64,000 nt of DNA from positions 1 to 64,000 of the forward strand of contig NZ_JAVXKG010000006.1 of the NCBI RefSeq assembly GCF_036647415.1, in the 5' to 3' direction. Below the pieces are notes generated by a model. It had not been told where the DNA came from and ran no database searches. It was given only the letters and a program-made list of their open reading frames with translations. The stretch comes from Empedobacter sp036647415 (GTDB taxonomy: Bacteria > Bacteroidota > Bacteroidia > Flavobacteriales > Weeksellaceae). Each line of letters starts with the position of its first letter. Position 1 is the stretch's first letter. Positions 31,381-41,290 of the stretch are shown here, piece by piece. The position numbers and the translations under genes are program-made.

Positions 31381-33786
31381 ATGAAATTGAACAAAATTAC
31401 ACTAGCTATTCTTTTCTCCGTTTGTTCTATATACGGTTTTGCACAGGAACATTATCCTGTAAAAGGAAAGATTGAAAATGCAAAAAATGAAGCTGTTGGT
31501 ATGGCTGCAATTCAGATTTATAAAGTAGATGTAAAAGAACTTTTGGATGAAGTGTATGCAGATGCAGACGGAACATTTTTGATTCCAGATTTGGAAGATG
31601 GAAATTATCGTTTAGTAATTACAGAGTTTGGTTATCAGCAATCTATAACAATAGCTGAAGTAAAAGGAGGAGAGTTAAATATTGGTAACATTATTTTACA
31701 GCTTTCAAAAACGGAAACAGTAGAGCTAAAAGGAGCTTTTGTACGAGCAGAAGTTTCGCAATATCGTAATGAGATTGATAAACGTGTAGTAGAAGTAGGA
31801 AATGATTTGGTAAGCGCAGGAGCTAATGCGGCAGCGGTTCTTAATAATATTCCATCTGTAAATGTAGATCAACAAACAGGTGAATTATCGTTGAGAGGTA
31901 ACGAGAATGTAAAAATTTATATTGATGGAAAACCTTCGTCTTTATCTGCATCTGAAGTCTTGAAACAGATTCCATCTAACCAAATAAAAAGTGTAGAAAT
32001 TATTACAAATCCTTCTGCAAAATATGAAGCAGATGGAAAATCTGGAATCATTAATATTGTAATGGTAAAAGGAACAAAAAAAGGTTACAACGTTGCACTA
32101 AATACAGGTTATGAACAAGGTAAAAAAAGTCGTTTCAATAACTCATTAACTGCAAATGTAAATACAGGATCTTTCAACTTTTTTGGAAATTATAGTTACA
32201 ATAAACGTCCAAGTAGATTTATGGGAAAAGTGGATAATTATGACACTTTACTAAATGAAGATATGGATATTGTAAACAAAGATGAAAGCCAAGCAGGTAA
32301 AATTGGTTTCGACTGGTTTATTAATGACAAGACGGCTTTGACAGTTTATACCAATCAATGGTTTGGAAAAGGAACAGGAGATATTAATTCTATAGTAACC
32401 AATACCGTAAATAATAAAATTTATAATAATCCTTCACGTTTTGATGGAGATTGGCAAAATCAGGATTATAGCTTAAACTTTAAACGTGATTTTAATAAAC
32501 CTGACCACAATATTATATTAGATGCTTTTTATGCAACTTCTAAAGGATCAGATATTAGAAACATGGATCAAGAATATCCGGTAACTAAATCTTATTATGA
32601 AAACCGTGATGATAATACAGATAACATACGAATCAACTTAGATTATACGAATCAAATCAAAGATGGAGGAAAAATTGAAGCTGGATTACAATTTAGAAAA
32701 GAAACGAACAATAATATCTTCATTACTGATAATAGACGAATTGTAAATGCAATAGAAATTAATCCAAGTACTGATTTTGATTTTTCAAGAAATTTCTTAT
32801 CTGCCTATTTAAACTATGGTCAGAAATTTGGGAAATTCGGAATGCAATTAGGATTAAGAGGAGAACAAGTAGAAGATAAAGGAGATTATTTGTACAATGT
32901 AGATAAAAAAGGTCAAATAGATAATAATAAATTTGATCTATTTCCTTCAGCTTTCTTTACTTATGATGTAACGGAAAAAGGTCAAATATCTTTAAACTAT
33001 AGCCGTCGTATTGATCGTCCAGGAATTGGCCAATTATCTCCTGTGCCTGATTGGGCAACTTCTTTGATGTCAAGCCAAGGAAACCCAGATTTAAAATCAG
33101 AATATACAAACAATTTTGAAGTTGGATATTTACAACGATTTGGTAAAAACTCTATTTCGGCAAATGTATTTTATCGCATAGTAAAGGATGATATTGTAAG
33201 AACTATTCTTAAAAATCCAGACATTGAGAACGGTATCATTCAAAATTTTGTTAACTATGATGATACAAACGCTTATGGTTTTGAGTTAAGTTTTAACCTT
33301 GTTCCTAAAAAATGGTGGTCGACTAACATTAGTGGAGATTGGACACATAATGTAATTGTTGATAATGAAGTAGATCTTAAAACTGGAGAATTTAGAAATG
33401 TAGAAATTAACGCTAATCGTTTAACAGCACGTATGAATAATACTTTTAAGTTAAATAAATCTATTAGTTTACAACATTTCTTCATGCTTGTTGGAAAAAA
33501 TAAAAATATTCAAGGAGAGATGCAAGAAATGTGGCGTATGGATTTAGGAGCACGTTATACATTTATGGATGGAAAAGCAAGTTTAAGCGCTCGTGTAAGT
33601 GATATTTTCAGAACATTCTATGGACGTTTAGAAACAACAAATCCTTACAATGGATATGGAAATTTCCGTTGGGAAGCACAGACATTAAACATTGGATTTA
33701 CATATAATTTTGGAGGAAAAGTTCGTAATCGTGCAGACGTACAACAAAATAAATCTGATAACAATGGTGGTGGAGTAGGTTTCTAA
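31381..33786 (+). CDS. TonB-dependent receptor-like outer-membrane protein
   Basis: An 801-residue outer-membrane beta-barrel protein: signal peptide 1-21 (IYGFAQ), a carboxypeptidase-like regulatory domain (about 25-115, with IPDLEDGNYRLVITEFGYQ), a plug-like region (LSLRGNENVKIYIDGKPSSL, IEIITNPSAKYEADGKSGI) and a long OMP_b-brl_3-type barrel. Proteins of this type are often listed as outer-membrane beta-barrel family and not as true importers; the substrate is unknown. The tail is Asn/Gly-rich (NKSDNNGGGVGF). The 189-base leader shows no riboswitch I can name. Confidence 0.9.
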   Translation: MKLNKITLAILFSVCSIYGFAQEHYPVKGKIENAKNEAVGMAAIQIYKVDVKELLDEVYADADGTFLIPDLEDGNYRLVITEFGYQQSITIAEVKGGELNIGNIILQLSKTETVELKGAFVRAEVSQYRNEIDKRVVEVGNDLVSAGANAAAVLNNIPSVNVDQQTGELSLRGNENVKIYIDGKPSSLSASEVLKQIPSNQIKSVEIITNPSAKYEADGKSGIINIVMVKGTKKGYNVALNTGYEQGKKSRFNNSLTANVNTGSFNFFGNYSYNKRPSRFMGKVDNYDTLLNEDMDIVNKDESQAGKIGFDWFINDKTALTVYTNQWFGKGTGDINSIVTNTVNNKIYNNPSRFDGDWQNQDYSLNFKRDFNKPDHNIILDAFYATSKGSDIRNMDQEYPVTKSYYENRDDNTDNIRINLDYTNQIKDGGKIEAGLQFRKETNNNIFITDNRRIVNAIEINPSTDFDFSRNFLSAYLNYGQKFGKFGMQLGLRGEQVEDKGDYLYNVDKKGQIDNNKFDLFPSAFFTYDVTEKGQISLNYSRRIDRPGIGQLSPVPDWATSLMSSQGNPDLKSEYTNNFEVGYLQRFGKNSISANVFYRIVKDDIVRTILKNPDIENGIIQNFVNYDDTNAYGFELSFNLVPKKWWSTNISGDWTHNVIVDNEVDLKTGEFRNVEINANRLTARMNNTFKLNKSISLQHFFMLVGKNKNIQGEMQEMWRMDLGARYTFMDGKASLSARVSDIFRTFYGRLETTNPYNGYGNFRWEAQTLNIGFTYNFGGKVRNRADVQQNKSDNNGGGVGF

Positions 33787-33825
33787 GAAAGTACATTCTA
33801 ATACTTATATATTTTTTTAAAACTA

Positions 33826-33862
33826 AGAAGAGTTCCTAAATTATTTTAGGAACTCTTTTTTT
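33826..33862. terminator. Bidirectional terminator
   Basis: AGAGTTCCTAAA / TTTAGGAACTCT with a TTAT loop and T-run, between the receptor gene and the convergent symporter gene. Confidence 0.85.
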
Positions 33863-33907
33863 ATATAAGTAAGTTATTTTAAAATTTATTTGATTTTGAA
33901 TCAGATT

Positions 33908-35077
33908 CTAAATTATTTTCTTTTTAAAAATTTGATTAACAGTAACAGCAATAGCTCCATCTCCAGTCACATTTCCTGCAGTTCCAAAACTATCCATAGC
34001 AATGTAAAGTGCAATCATCAATGCTTGATTTTCTGGACTAAAACCTAACATAGAAGCAATGATACCAATTGCAGCCATAATAGCTCCACCAGGAACACCA
34101 GGCGCTGCAACCATTGCAATTCCTAGCATCAACATAAAACCTAAAAATTGTATAAAATCAATTTCAATTCCTTGTATTAACATTAAAGCTAGACAACAAC
34201 AAACGATTTTTAACATAGAACCCGACAAATGTATCGTAGCGCAAAGTGGAACTGCAAAACTTGCAATTTCATCACGAACTCCAATTTTCTTTACTTGCGC
34301 TAAAGTTACTGGAATTGTAGCTGCCGAAGATTGTGTGCCTAAAGCTGTAAAATAAGCAGGTAACATCAATTTCAACATTACAAAAGGGTTTTTCTTTGCA
34401 ACGATTCCTGCCAATGTAAATTGAATAACTAATAATAAAACATGAAGAATAAAAATTATACCTATAATCTTTAAGAAAACATTCATAATCGTTACAACTT
34501 GTCCTGAATAAGACATGTTCAAGAATATTCCGAAGATGAAAATTGGTAATAATGGAATGATTAAATGTTGAATTAAATAAGTTATAATTTCTTCAAAATC
34601 ATCTGCGAATTTTCCGAAAGTTGAATCTTTTAAACGTGATAAACCAATTCCAAATAAAAAAGAAAATACCAAGGCAGGCATTACATCAAACAATGGTGGA
34701 AATTCTATAGAGAAAAATGGTTTGAATTCTTTTGCTTTTTCAGCCAAATTAATTTGTCCTGTTTGACTTTCTAATAAACTAGGAAAAATTGACATACTTG
34801 CAGAATATCCTAATAAGCCTGCAAAAATTGTAGATCCGTAGGCAATAAAAACGGTTGTTAATAGTAATTTTCCTGCGGTTTGTCCTAATCGTCCTATCGA
34901 TGGAACAATTAATCCTACAATAATTAATGGGATTAAGAAGTTTAATAATTCGCTAAAAAAATCATTGAACGTAATAAAAATACGACCAATAATTTCGGGA
35001 ATAATTCCGCCTAATGCGATTCCTAATACAATGGCAAGAATGACTTTTACGAGTAAATTGTTTTTGAGTTTGTGCAT
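33908..35077 (-). CDS. Dicarboxylate/amino acid:cation symporter (DAACS family)
   Basis: A 389-residue inner-membrane symporter of the GltP/DctA family, which takes up glutamate, aspartate, serine or C4-dicarboxylates with Na+ or H+. Diagnostic parts are the serine-rich TALGTQSSAATIPVTL re-entrant loop, GVPGGAIMAAIGI, and MDSFGTAGNVTGDGAIAV with the conserved Asp near the end. Start MHKLKNNL at 35077 is preferred over MLLNSL at 35095, but either is possible. Confidence 0.92.
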   Translation of the reverse strand: MHKLKNNLLVKVILAIVLGIALGGIIPEIIGRIFITFNDFFSELLNFLIPLIIVGLIVPSIGRLGQTAGKLLLTTVFIAYGSTIFAGLLGYSASMSIFPSLLESQTGQINLAEKAKEFKPFFSIEFPPLFDVMPALVFSFLFGIGLSRLKDSTFGKFADDFEEIITYLIQHLIIPLLPIFIFGIFLNMSYSGQVVTIMNVFLKIIGIIFILHVLLLVIQFTLAGIVAKKNPFVMLKLMLPAYFTALGTQSSAATIPVTLAQVKKIGVRDEIASFAVPLCATIHLSGSMLKIVCCCLALMLIQGIEIDFIQFLGFMLMLGIAMVAAPGVPGGAIMAAIGIIASMLGFSPENQALMIALYIAMDSFGTAGNVTGDGAIAVTVNQIFKKKII

Positions 35078-35152
35078 CAGCGAATTTAATAACAATTTTT
35101 TAAACTTGCTTTGCTCTGTATTTTCTTTCTAAATATTGTCTTGAAAACAAGA

Positions 35153-35186
35153 AAAGCGACATCAAATTTTGACATCGCTTTTGTAT
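35153..35186 (-). terminator. Terminator of the LysM gene
   Basis: AAAAGCGA...TCGCTTTT hairpin with a small internal loop, about 20 bases after the LysM stop codon. Confidence 0.65.
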
Positions 35187-35205
35187 ATTTTTTCTTTTAA
35201 TAAAA

Positions 35206-37071
35206 TTACTTTTTAGGCAATCTTACCACACGACTTGCATCGTTTGTGTAAGCTTTACTTCCACTTACTTTTTTGTAAGCAAATTTTGATGAAACTCTTG
35301 TGTTTTCTGTTGTAATATTGTTTGTTACATCACCTTTATTGTTCATTCTATCAACAATATCGTATGTTACATCATATCCCAATTGCTCGTAACGAGTAGG
35401 AAATTCACAATAAACTTCTTTAAAATCTTTTAGTACACTTTGTACTTCCGTATCACGTGTATTGATTAAACGAGCAGTGCTGTACACAAAACCAAATTCG
35501 CGGAAAGCATCAATATTTTTTGCATTTTCTGGACTATAAACATCATAAACAGAAACAGATTTTATTCCGTAAGCTTTGATATTATCCTTGTTAAATGTTT
35601 TTAGTTTCTCTAAATATTGTTTTCCTAAATTGTCATCATCTCCAACCATAACCGTAATAATTGGTGTGTAATAATCAACACCATCTACTTTATCATGTGG
35701 TTGTACAATTTTTGAGGCATTATCTACAATTACAACATTAGCTTTCAATTGTTTTTCTAATTGCTTTTTCGTGTAACTTGCTAATTCCTGATCATCTCTA
35801 TTTGTTAATAAATAGACTTGTTCTCCTGCGAAATTCTTCGCGATTTCTTCTATAATTTGATCTGCAATTACTTCATCTTTTGGATTAGAAATCAATAAAT
35901 CATTGAAAGAATTTAAAGAATCATCATTCGCGTAAGGTGAAATTACAGCAATACCAGAATTGTCAAAAAAGTGAGCAACTTCTGTTACATCTGATGTATT
36001 TAAAGGTCCAATAACAGCATCTGTTTTACTAAAATCTGTGGTTGACAAAATATCTTGAATCGTACCATTTTTAGTATCGATAACTTTTACATTTACATTT
36101 TTACCTTTTTTTGCTAAACGTGTTAACGCTAGTTTGGCGCCAGTAAAAAATTGTGTTGCTTGCGAATTCTTTAATTGCGGATTATTTGCCACATCAAAAG
36201 GCAACATAATTGCAATATTGATTTCGTTATCATCTGCACGTTTTAGTTTTCCTGCTTTACTATATTTTATAATTTTAGCATTCTTTTGCAAAGGTAACTT
36301 AAGCGTCATTCCAGCTTTTAATCCATTTATAACCTCAGGATTCAAACGTAACAAATCGTCTAAATTTGTATTATAACGTTCTAAAATACTGTATGCGGTA
36401 TCTCCGTTTTGAACCACATAATTTATCGTATTTTCTTCGATAACTACAGCGCCAGATTTTTTAGGAATAGAAATTACCATTCCTTCTTTTAAGCCTGAAG
36501 TTTGTAAAGTCGGATTTTCAGCATAAATATCATCTACACTTACTTTATAATCTTTAGAAAGCGTGTATAGCGTTTCTCCTTTTTTTACTAAATGAGAACC
36601 TTTTGGTACTGTAAAATTGTCTTTATTTATGATAGTTTTAGGTAGTTTCAAAACATCACCAATTTCTAAACCTCTTTCTTTAATTTGTGGATTTAACGAT
36701 GTTAATGTCGCTTCGCTAACATTATATTTTTTTGTTAAATTATAAACTGTTTCTTTTGGTTGAATAGTTATATAATTAAAATTTGGATCATCAAATTCAG
36801 TTAAATGAGTTGGTCCTTCATCACTTATAATGACTTTTTTTGTCTCCTGAGATTTTATTTCATTTCCTTTTGTTGGAAGAACGATTAAATCACCAGGATG
36901 TATACCATTTTTCTCAATTTTAGGATTTGCTTTATATAATTCTTCCTGTGAAATTCCGTACTGTTTTGAAATTCCATAAATTGTTTCTTTTGGTTGAACT
37001 GTATGCGTTTTTTGTTGAGCATAAAGTGCTGTTGCACCAACAAATAACAATAAAGCTAATATTTTTTTCAT
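35206..37071 (-). CDS. Exported protein with four LysM domains and a periplasmic-binding fold
   Basis: A 621-residue exported protein. A signal peptide (MKKILALLLFVGATALYAQ) is followed by four LysM repeats at about 22-65, 98-142, 158-202 and 217-260 (patterns such as HTVQPKETIYGISKQYGI and HLVKKGETLYTLSKDYKV) that bind peptidoglycan. Residues about 285-600 look like a type I periplasmic binding fold: NIAIMLPFDVANNPQLKNS, AVIGPLNTSDVTEVA, VYLLTNRDDQELASY. E. coli LpoA, an activator of peptidoglycan synthase, also has a binding-protein-like domain, so a regulatory role in wall synthesis is possible. Confidence 0.87.
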   Translation of the reverse strand: MKKILALLLFVGATALYAQQKTHTVQPKETIYGISKQYGISQEELYKANPKIEKNGIHPGDLIVLPTKGNEIKSQETKKVIISDEGPTHLTEFDDPNFNYITIQPKETVYNLTKKYNVSEATLTSLNPQIKERGLEIGDVLKLPKTIINKDNFTVPKGSHLVKKGETLYTLSKDYKVSVDDIYAENPTLQTSGLKEGMVISIPKKSGAVVIEENTINYVVQNGDTAYSILERYNTNLDDLLRLNPEVINGLKAGMTLKLPLQKNAKIIKYSKAGKLKRADDNEINIAIMLPFDVANNPQLKNSQATQFFTGAKLALTRLAKKGKNVNVKVIDTKNGTIQDILSTTDFSKTDAVIGPLNTSDVTEVAHFFDNSGIAVISPYANDDSLNSFNDLLISNPKDEVIADQIIEEIAKNFAGEQVYLLTNRDDQELASYTKKQLEKQLKANVVIVDNASKIVQPHDKVDGVDYYTPIITVMVGDDDNLGKQYLEKLKTFNKDNIKAYGIKSVSVYDVYSPENAKNIDAFREFGFVYSTARLINTRDTEVQSVLKDFKEVYCEFPTRYEQLGYDVTYDIVDRMNNKGDVTNNITTENTRVSSKFAYKKVSGSKAYTNDASRVVRLPKK

Positions 37072-37090
37072 TTAGATGAATTTTCGTTGT

Positions 37091-37098
37091 CAAATATA
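37091..37098 (-). promoter_or_regulatory. -7 promoter box of the LysM gene
   Basis: Minus-strand TATATTTG, perfect TAnnTTTG, 19 bases before the start codon. Confidence 0.55.
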
Positions 37099-37113
37099 CG
37101 AATTATGTTTCGT

Positions 37114-38712
37114 TTAAATTTTTTCGTCAAGCGTATTTATTATAAACTCAAACTCGAAAGGTTGAAGACTATCTGCAATAAAATCAATAAAATAGTGAAG
37201 ATTGATATAATCAAAATCTGCAAAATTTTTGACACGTTCTTGTAAGCCATTTTGTTGATTTAAATCAGTCAAAAGTTCATCAATTCTTCTCAAAATATCT
37301 TCATTTTGCTTCACTTCAGCATGAATTAGTCGTTTTTTAATTCGTTCAAAACCTTTCAATTGTTTTGTGCGCTGCGCTTGTATCATGTCTGCAAAAGAAG
37401 AATCTGTTAAACTGCTCAAATTTTCCAATCGTTCAAAAATGCTTTTCAACTCCTCTTCCAAAGCAGGAATTTTTGGTGCTATTTCAGATAAATTCATCAC
37501 TCTTTTTTTTGTGATAATCAAACTATTTGAAAATAAATCTTCATTAGTTAAATTTAACTTTTGTTGCTTTTCGTATTGTTTTTCGGTTCTAATTAACATA
37601 GAATTTCGTAAAACTAACAACGGAAAATCTATCTCGAATTGAGTAAACATTTCTTTTAATTGCAGCCAATATGCTATTTCGCCACCACCACCAATGTACG
37701 CGACATTGGGTAAAATGGTTTCTTGATAAAGTGGACGCAAAATTACATTGGGACTAAATTTATCTGGATTTTGATGTAAATCGGCAATAATTTCTTCTTG
37801 TGTAAACGTGATAGAAGTGTTATTGACAAAATACGTTCCATTTTCTTCAACAATTCGTTCGCGCGAATTATCGTCTTTCATATAAAACAAGTTTATTTCG
37901 CGTGGATTAACTTGAATTGAATAGCCTAAAGCTTCTAATTTAGCGTTTTGAGGAATGACATGTTGATAAGATTTTTGTTGAATTAATTCTTTTTCAAAAG
38001 TCGAAATCATTAATTTTTTTAACTCTTTATCATCACCATCTACAAATAATAAACCATAATCTTTAAATAATAAATGAACTAATTCTCTTGTTGCATCGGT
38101 TAAATTATCGTGCGATAAATAAGATTGGTCGATTAATTCTTGTAATTGTGTTTTCTTTGTTCCATTTGGTAAAATCAACAAAAATGATTCAAAAACATCC
38201 TTCAAACCTTCTGTTGATAAACGTCCAACTGGTCCTCCATGTTTTTTTGACCAATGTATATTTCTATCACCATACTTAAAATGATTGATTTCTTCAAAAT
38301 CATGATCTTCCGTTGCCATCCAAAAAATAGGAACATAATTTATTTCATCTTGTTCTTGATTCAATTCTTTGCATGCTTTTATGACTTGAAGAATTTTATA
38401 GAAAAAGAAAATTGGACCAGTAAATAAATTTAATTGATGTCCAGTTGTTATGGTTACTGTATTTTTTTCGGATAGTTTTTTAAGATTTTTTTGTTGCTTT
38501 TTTGATAAATCTAAACCATTAAGTTGTTGCTTAATTTGTTCAACTAAAATTTCTCGATTTTTATAATTTTCAAGCTTAGTTTTTGCTTGTTTTATATAGT
38601 TTTCTTTGATTGGAAATAGATTGTATAATTCGGATAAATTTTCATCTTGATCGATGTAATTTAACATCAATTTTGAAAAATAATTTGAATCCTTTAATGA
38701 TATTTTTTCCAT
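37114..38712 (-). CDS. bshC: Bacillithiol biosynthesis cysteine-adding enzyme
   Basis: Adds cysteine to GlcN-malate, the last step of bacillithiol synthesis. The family pattern is clear: TITTGHQLNLFTGPIFFFYK, PIFWMATEDHDFEEINHF, HGGPVGRLSTEGL, and PNVAYIGGGGEIAYWLQL, with a C-terminal coiled-coil. 532 residues, normal size. The upstream GDPD gene on the same strand ends exactly where it starts (zero gap), suggesting coupling. It shows this organism uses bacillithiol, not glutathione, as its main low-molecular-weight thiol. Confidence 0.96.
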   Translation of the reverse strand: MEKISLKDSNYFSKLMLNYIDQDENLSELYNLFPIKENYIKQAKTKLENYKNREILVEQIKQQLNGLDLSKKQQKNLKKLSEKNTVTITTGHQLNLFTGPIFFFYKILQVIKACKELNQEQDEINYVPIFWMATEDHDFEEINHFKYGDRNIHWSKKHGGPVGRLSTEGLKDVFESFLLILPNGTKKTQLQELIDQSYLSHDNLTDATRELVHLLFKDYGLLFVDGDDKELKKLMISTFEKELIQQKSYQHVIPQNAKLEALGYSIQVNPREINLFYMKDDNSRERIVEENGTYFVNNTSITFTQEEIIADLHQNPDKFSPNVILRPLYQETILPNVAYIGGGGEIAYWLQLKEMFTQFEIDFPLLVLRNSMLIRTEKQYEKQQKLNLTNEDLFSNSLIITKKRVMNLSEIAPKIPALEEELKSIFERLENLSSLTDSSFADMIQAQRTKQLKGFERIKKRLIHAEVKQNEDILRRIDELLTDLNQQNGLQERVKNFADFDYINLHYFIDFIADSLQPFEFEFIINTLDEKI

Positions 38713-39609
38713 TTAATTTTTATTTATTGTTTGTTGAACATCAAGTGCACGATCGGTTGCAAAAATATCAACACCATCTTTTTCTAAATCTTTATAAAAT
38801 TGATTTCCCTTTGCCGCAGCACTTTTATCCAAGTTACCTAATGTACCAAAAATTACTAAAATATCTTTTTCATGAATTTTATCAAACAATGATTTGTCAT
38901 TACGGCGTGTTCCTGTAAAAGCAACCATTTTGTCAGTTGGAATGCCACTGTTCATCATTTCATTAAATTCTCGTTCATTTCTCATCGAAACAGACAAAAG
39001 CATATTTGGCGCAATTCGGTTTAGTTTTTTTGCTTGTCCAACAGTATACGTCACTAAAACAACTTTATTTTGCATATTTGCTTGGTTAATAGTTGATACA
39101 ATAGCCGCATAATCTACACCTTTTTTGATATCGACCATAAAGTAAATTGGTTTGTCTTTTCCCCAATTCAGTGCTTCAGCAAAAGTCGGAATTTTATATG
39201 ATGTTTGTTGTCCGAAATCATCTACCAAAAAGTATTCCTTAATCTGATTTAAGTTAATTTGATTGACATCTTGTCGCCCCGTACTTGTTCGTTGTAATGA
39301 ATTGTCGTGCATCAAAACCAGATGTTGGTCTTTAGTCTCACTAACATCAATTTCAAAAATTTGTATGCCTTTTTTGTGTAAATAATCAAATGTTTCGATA
39401 CAATTTTCAGGATAATTTGTAATTCCACTTCCACCACGATGAGCGCTGACATAATTTTTATTTTTGGTAGAATATTTGAAGGTTATTTCATCAGATGAAT
39501 TAATTGACGCGTCTTTTACTTGATTAGTTGTAGAATTGCAACTATAAAAAATGGTTAGGTTTAAAATTATTAATCCAAATAATAATCGTTTAAGGTATTT
39601 GATGTTCAT
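38713..39609 (-). CDS. Glycerophosphodiester phosphodiesterase lipoprotein
   Basis: A 298-residue lipoprotein (lipobox FYSC) of the GDPD family, which splits glycerophosphodiesters into glycerol-3-phosphate and an alcohol. Catalytic parts are VSAHRGGSGITNYPENC, FEIDVSETKDQHLVLMHD (E-x-D and the second His), and MVDIKKG. Upstream of and directly abutting bshC. Confidence 0.93.
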   Translation of the reverse strand: MNIKYLKRLLFGLIILNLTIFYSCNSTTNQVKDASINSSDEITFKYSTKNKNYVSAHRGGSGITNYPENCIETFDYLHKKGIQIFEIDVSETKDQHLVLMHDNSLQRTSTGRQDVNQINLNQIKEYFLVDDFGQQTSYKIPTFAEALNWGKDKPIYFMVDIKKGVDYAAIVSTINQANMQNKVVLVTYTVGQAKKLNRIAPNMLLSVSMRNEREFNEMMNSGIPTDKMVAFTGTRRNDKSLFDKIHEKDILVIFGTLGNLDKSAAAKGNQFYKDLEKDGVDIFATDRALDVQQTINKN

Positions 39610-39698
39610 AAACTTGTCTAAAAAAATGTAAAAAAATAGTATGTATAATTTTAAAGAGATGTAAATTTAAACTGAAATAATCAACTAAAATAATTATT

Positions 39699-40109
39699 AT
39701 GGGACTTAGAGATTTTTTGAAGAGTTTATTGGGAAAAACTGAAACTGCAATAGATGTTGCAGGAGATAAATTTGATGACGTATCGTCTACAGTAAAAAAA
39801 ACAGGAACATTGATTGCTGATGACGCGTCTGAATTTGCTAAAAGAACGTTCGAGAATCTAAAAGAAGCTTCAGGAGAATTGAAAGAGAAAACAAAAGAAG
39901 CAGCACAAGATTTTAAAGAACGTACAAAAGAAGAGTACAATGAAGTGAAAGATGTTGCGGAAAAGCAAATGAATGAAACGAGTGAATTTGTAAAAGAAAA
40001 AGTATCGGACATACAAGATGCTTTGAAAGATAAAAAATCGGAACTTGAAGAAAAAGCAGAAACTAAATTGGAGGATACTTCTACAACGATAAAAAAAGAA
40101 GAAAATTAG
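39699..40109 (+). CDS. Amphipathic repeat protein, YtxH/LEA-like
   Basis: A 136-residue protein almost entirely made of charged amphipathic helix: repeated patterns such as LKEKTKEAAQDFKERTKEEY and VAEKQMNETSEFVKEKVSDI. No signal peptide or membrane segment beyond the short MGLRDFLKSLLGK start. The 11-residue rhythm is like LEA and apolipoprotein helices and the YtxH family; such proteins are linked to desiccation or general stress, but a function here is inferred from composition only. A terminator follows directly. Confidence 0.7.
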   Translation: MGLRDFLKSLLGKTETAIDVAGDKFDDVSSTVKKTGTLIADDASEFAKRTFENLKEASGELKEKTKEAAQDFKERTKEEYNEVKDVAEKQMNETSEFVKEKVSDIQDALKDKKSELEEKAETKLEDTSTTIKKEEN

Positions 40110-40110
40110 T

Positions 40111-40141
40111 TAAAGTCTTGCATAAATATGCAAGACTTTAG
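40111..40141 (+). terminator. Terminator of the amphipathic repeat gene
   Basis: TAAAGTCTTGCAT / ATGCAAGACTTTA perfect 13-bp stem, loop AAAT. Confidence 0.75.
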
Positions 40142-40247
40142 TTTTTAGAAGCTATAAGTGTTAAATTTTCGGTTTTTTCTGTATAAAGGATATAAATGGT
40201 TTAGTTTTTGTGATTGAAAAGTGCTCTCTCCGAAATAAAATAAAATA

Positions 40248-41222
40248 ATGACCGAATACAAAGATTTAGAACCTTCTAAAAATTCTAAACACAACAAAGA
40301 TTTTGTCAAAAACATTATAATAACTGCATTAGCAATTTTATTGTTACTTGCTGTTGGTTATATTGTTTATCAGAAAGAGACAAACAACAAAAATTCTTCT
40401 GAAATGCAGATGAATATTAATGATTTGGAACGATCAAGAGAGATTTTGAAACAAGAGTTGCGTATCGTACGTGCAGATTTTGAAGATGCAAAAACGCATA
40501 TTGTTAAAAAAGATTCTTCGTTAAGTTACCAAGATCGTTTAATATTAGATAAGCAAAAAGAAATTCAATCTATTTTAAACAAAGAAGAAATTACAAGTGA
40601 CGAATTGCAACGTGCAAAGCGTTTGATTGTTTCGTTGCAAACAGATATTAAGCAATACAAAAAAGAAATTGATCGTTTGAAAGCAGAAAACGTGAAATTG
40701 ACAAATAAAAATACAGTTCTTACTTCTGAAAATTCTAATTTATCTGAACAAAAGAAAAATGTAGAGTCGAATTTAAGTGAAGAAAAAGAAAATCGTCAAA
40801 ACTTAATCAAAGAAACAAATTCTACCTTATCTATTTCGAATTATAAGATTATAGGTTTACGCGTAAAATCGAGTGGTAAAGAAGTAGAAACGACTAGAGC
40901 AAGAAGAATTGATAAAGTTCGTGTTTCGTTTGATTTGGATAAAAACTTGAATGCAGAATCTGAAAACAAAGAATTATTTGTAACTATTTTTAAACCAAAT
41001 GGCGAAATAGGAAAGTTTAAAGGTGCTAATTCTGGTAAAATAAATTTACGTTCGGGAGCAACAATTGAATATTCGGATCGTGTAAATGTAAATTACAATA
41101 ACATGTCTGGTTCTCGTGTAACGTTTGATTGGGTTGATTATGATTTTCCGAAAGGAGAATATCAAATAAACATTTATCAAAATGGTTACAAAGTTGGTCA
41201 AAATGTAATTACACTGAAATAA
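40248..41222 (+). CDS. Membrane-anchored coiled-coil protein
   Basis: A 324-residue protein with a cytoplasmic N-terminus, one membrane helix (about 25-43, NIIITALAILLLLAVGYIVY), a long coiled-coil (about 55-185) rich in Glu/Lys/Asn, and a C-terminal beta-type domain (about 190-324). Similar flavobacterial proteins are annotated only as hypothetical. The topology suggests an envelope protein with its C-terminal domain in the periplasm; function unknown. Confidence 0.75.
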   Translation: MTEYKDLEPSKNSKHNKDFVKNIIITALAILLLLAVGYIVYQKETNNKNSSEMQMNINDLERSREILKQELRIVRADFEDAKTHIVKKDSSLSYQDRLILDKQKEIQSILNKEEITSDELQRAKRLIVSLQTDIKQYKKEIDRLKAENVKLTNKNTVLTSENSNLSEQKKNVESNLSEEKENRQNLIKETNSTLSISNYKIIGLRVKSSGKEVETTRARRIDKVRVSFDLDKNLNAESENKELFVTIFKPNGEIGKFKGANSGKINLRSGATIEYSDRVNVNYNNMSGSRVTFDWVDYDFPKGEYQINIYQNGYKVGQNVITLK

Positions 41223-41242
41223 TCATATTTAATTATAAATCA

Positions 41243-41276
41243 AAAAAAATCTACTCAAATTTGAGTAGATTTTTTT
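41243..41276. terminator. Bidirectional terminator
   Basis: AAAAAATCTACTCAAA / TTTGAGTAGATTTTTT, a fully symmetric inverted repeat between convergent genes. Confidence 0.85.
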
Positions 41277-41290
41277 GATTAAGGATATGT

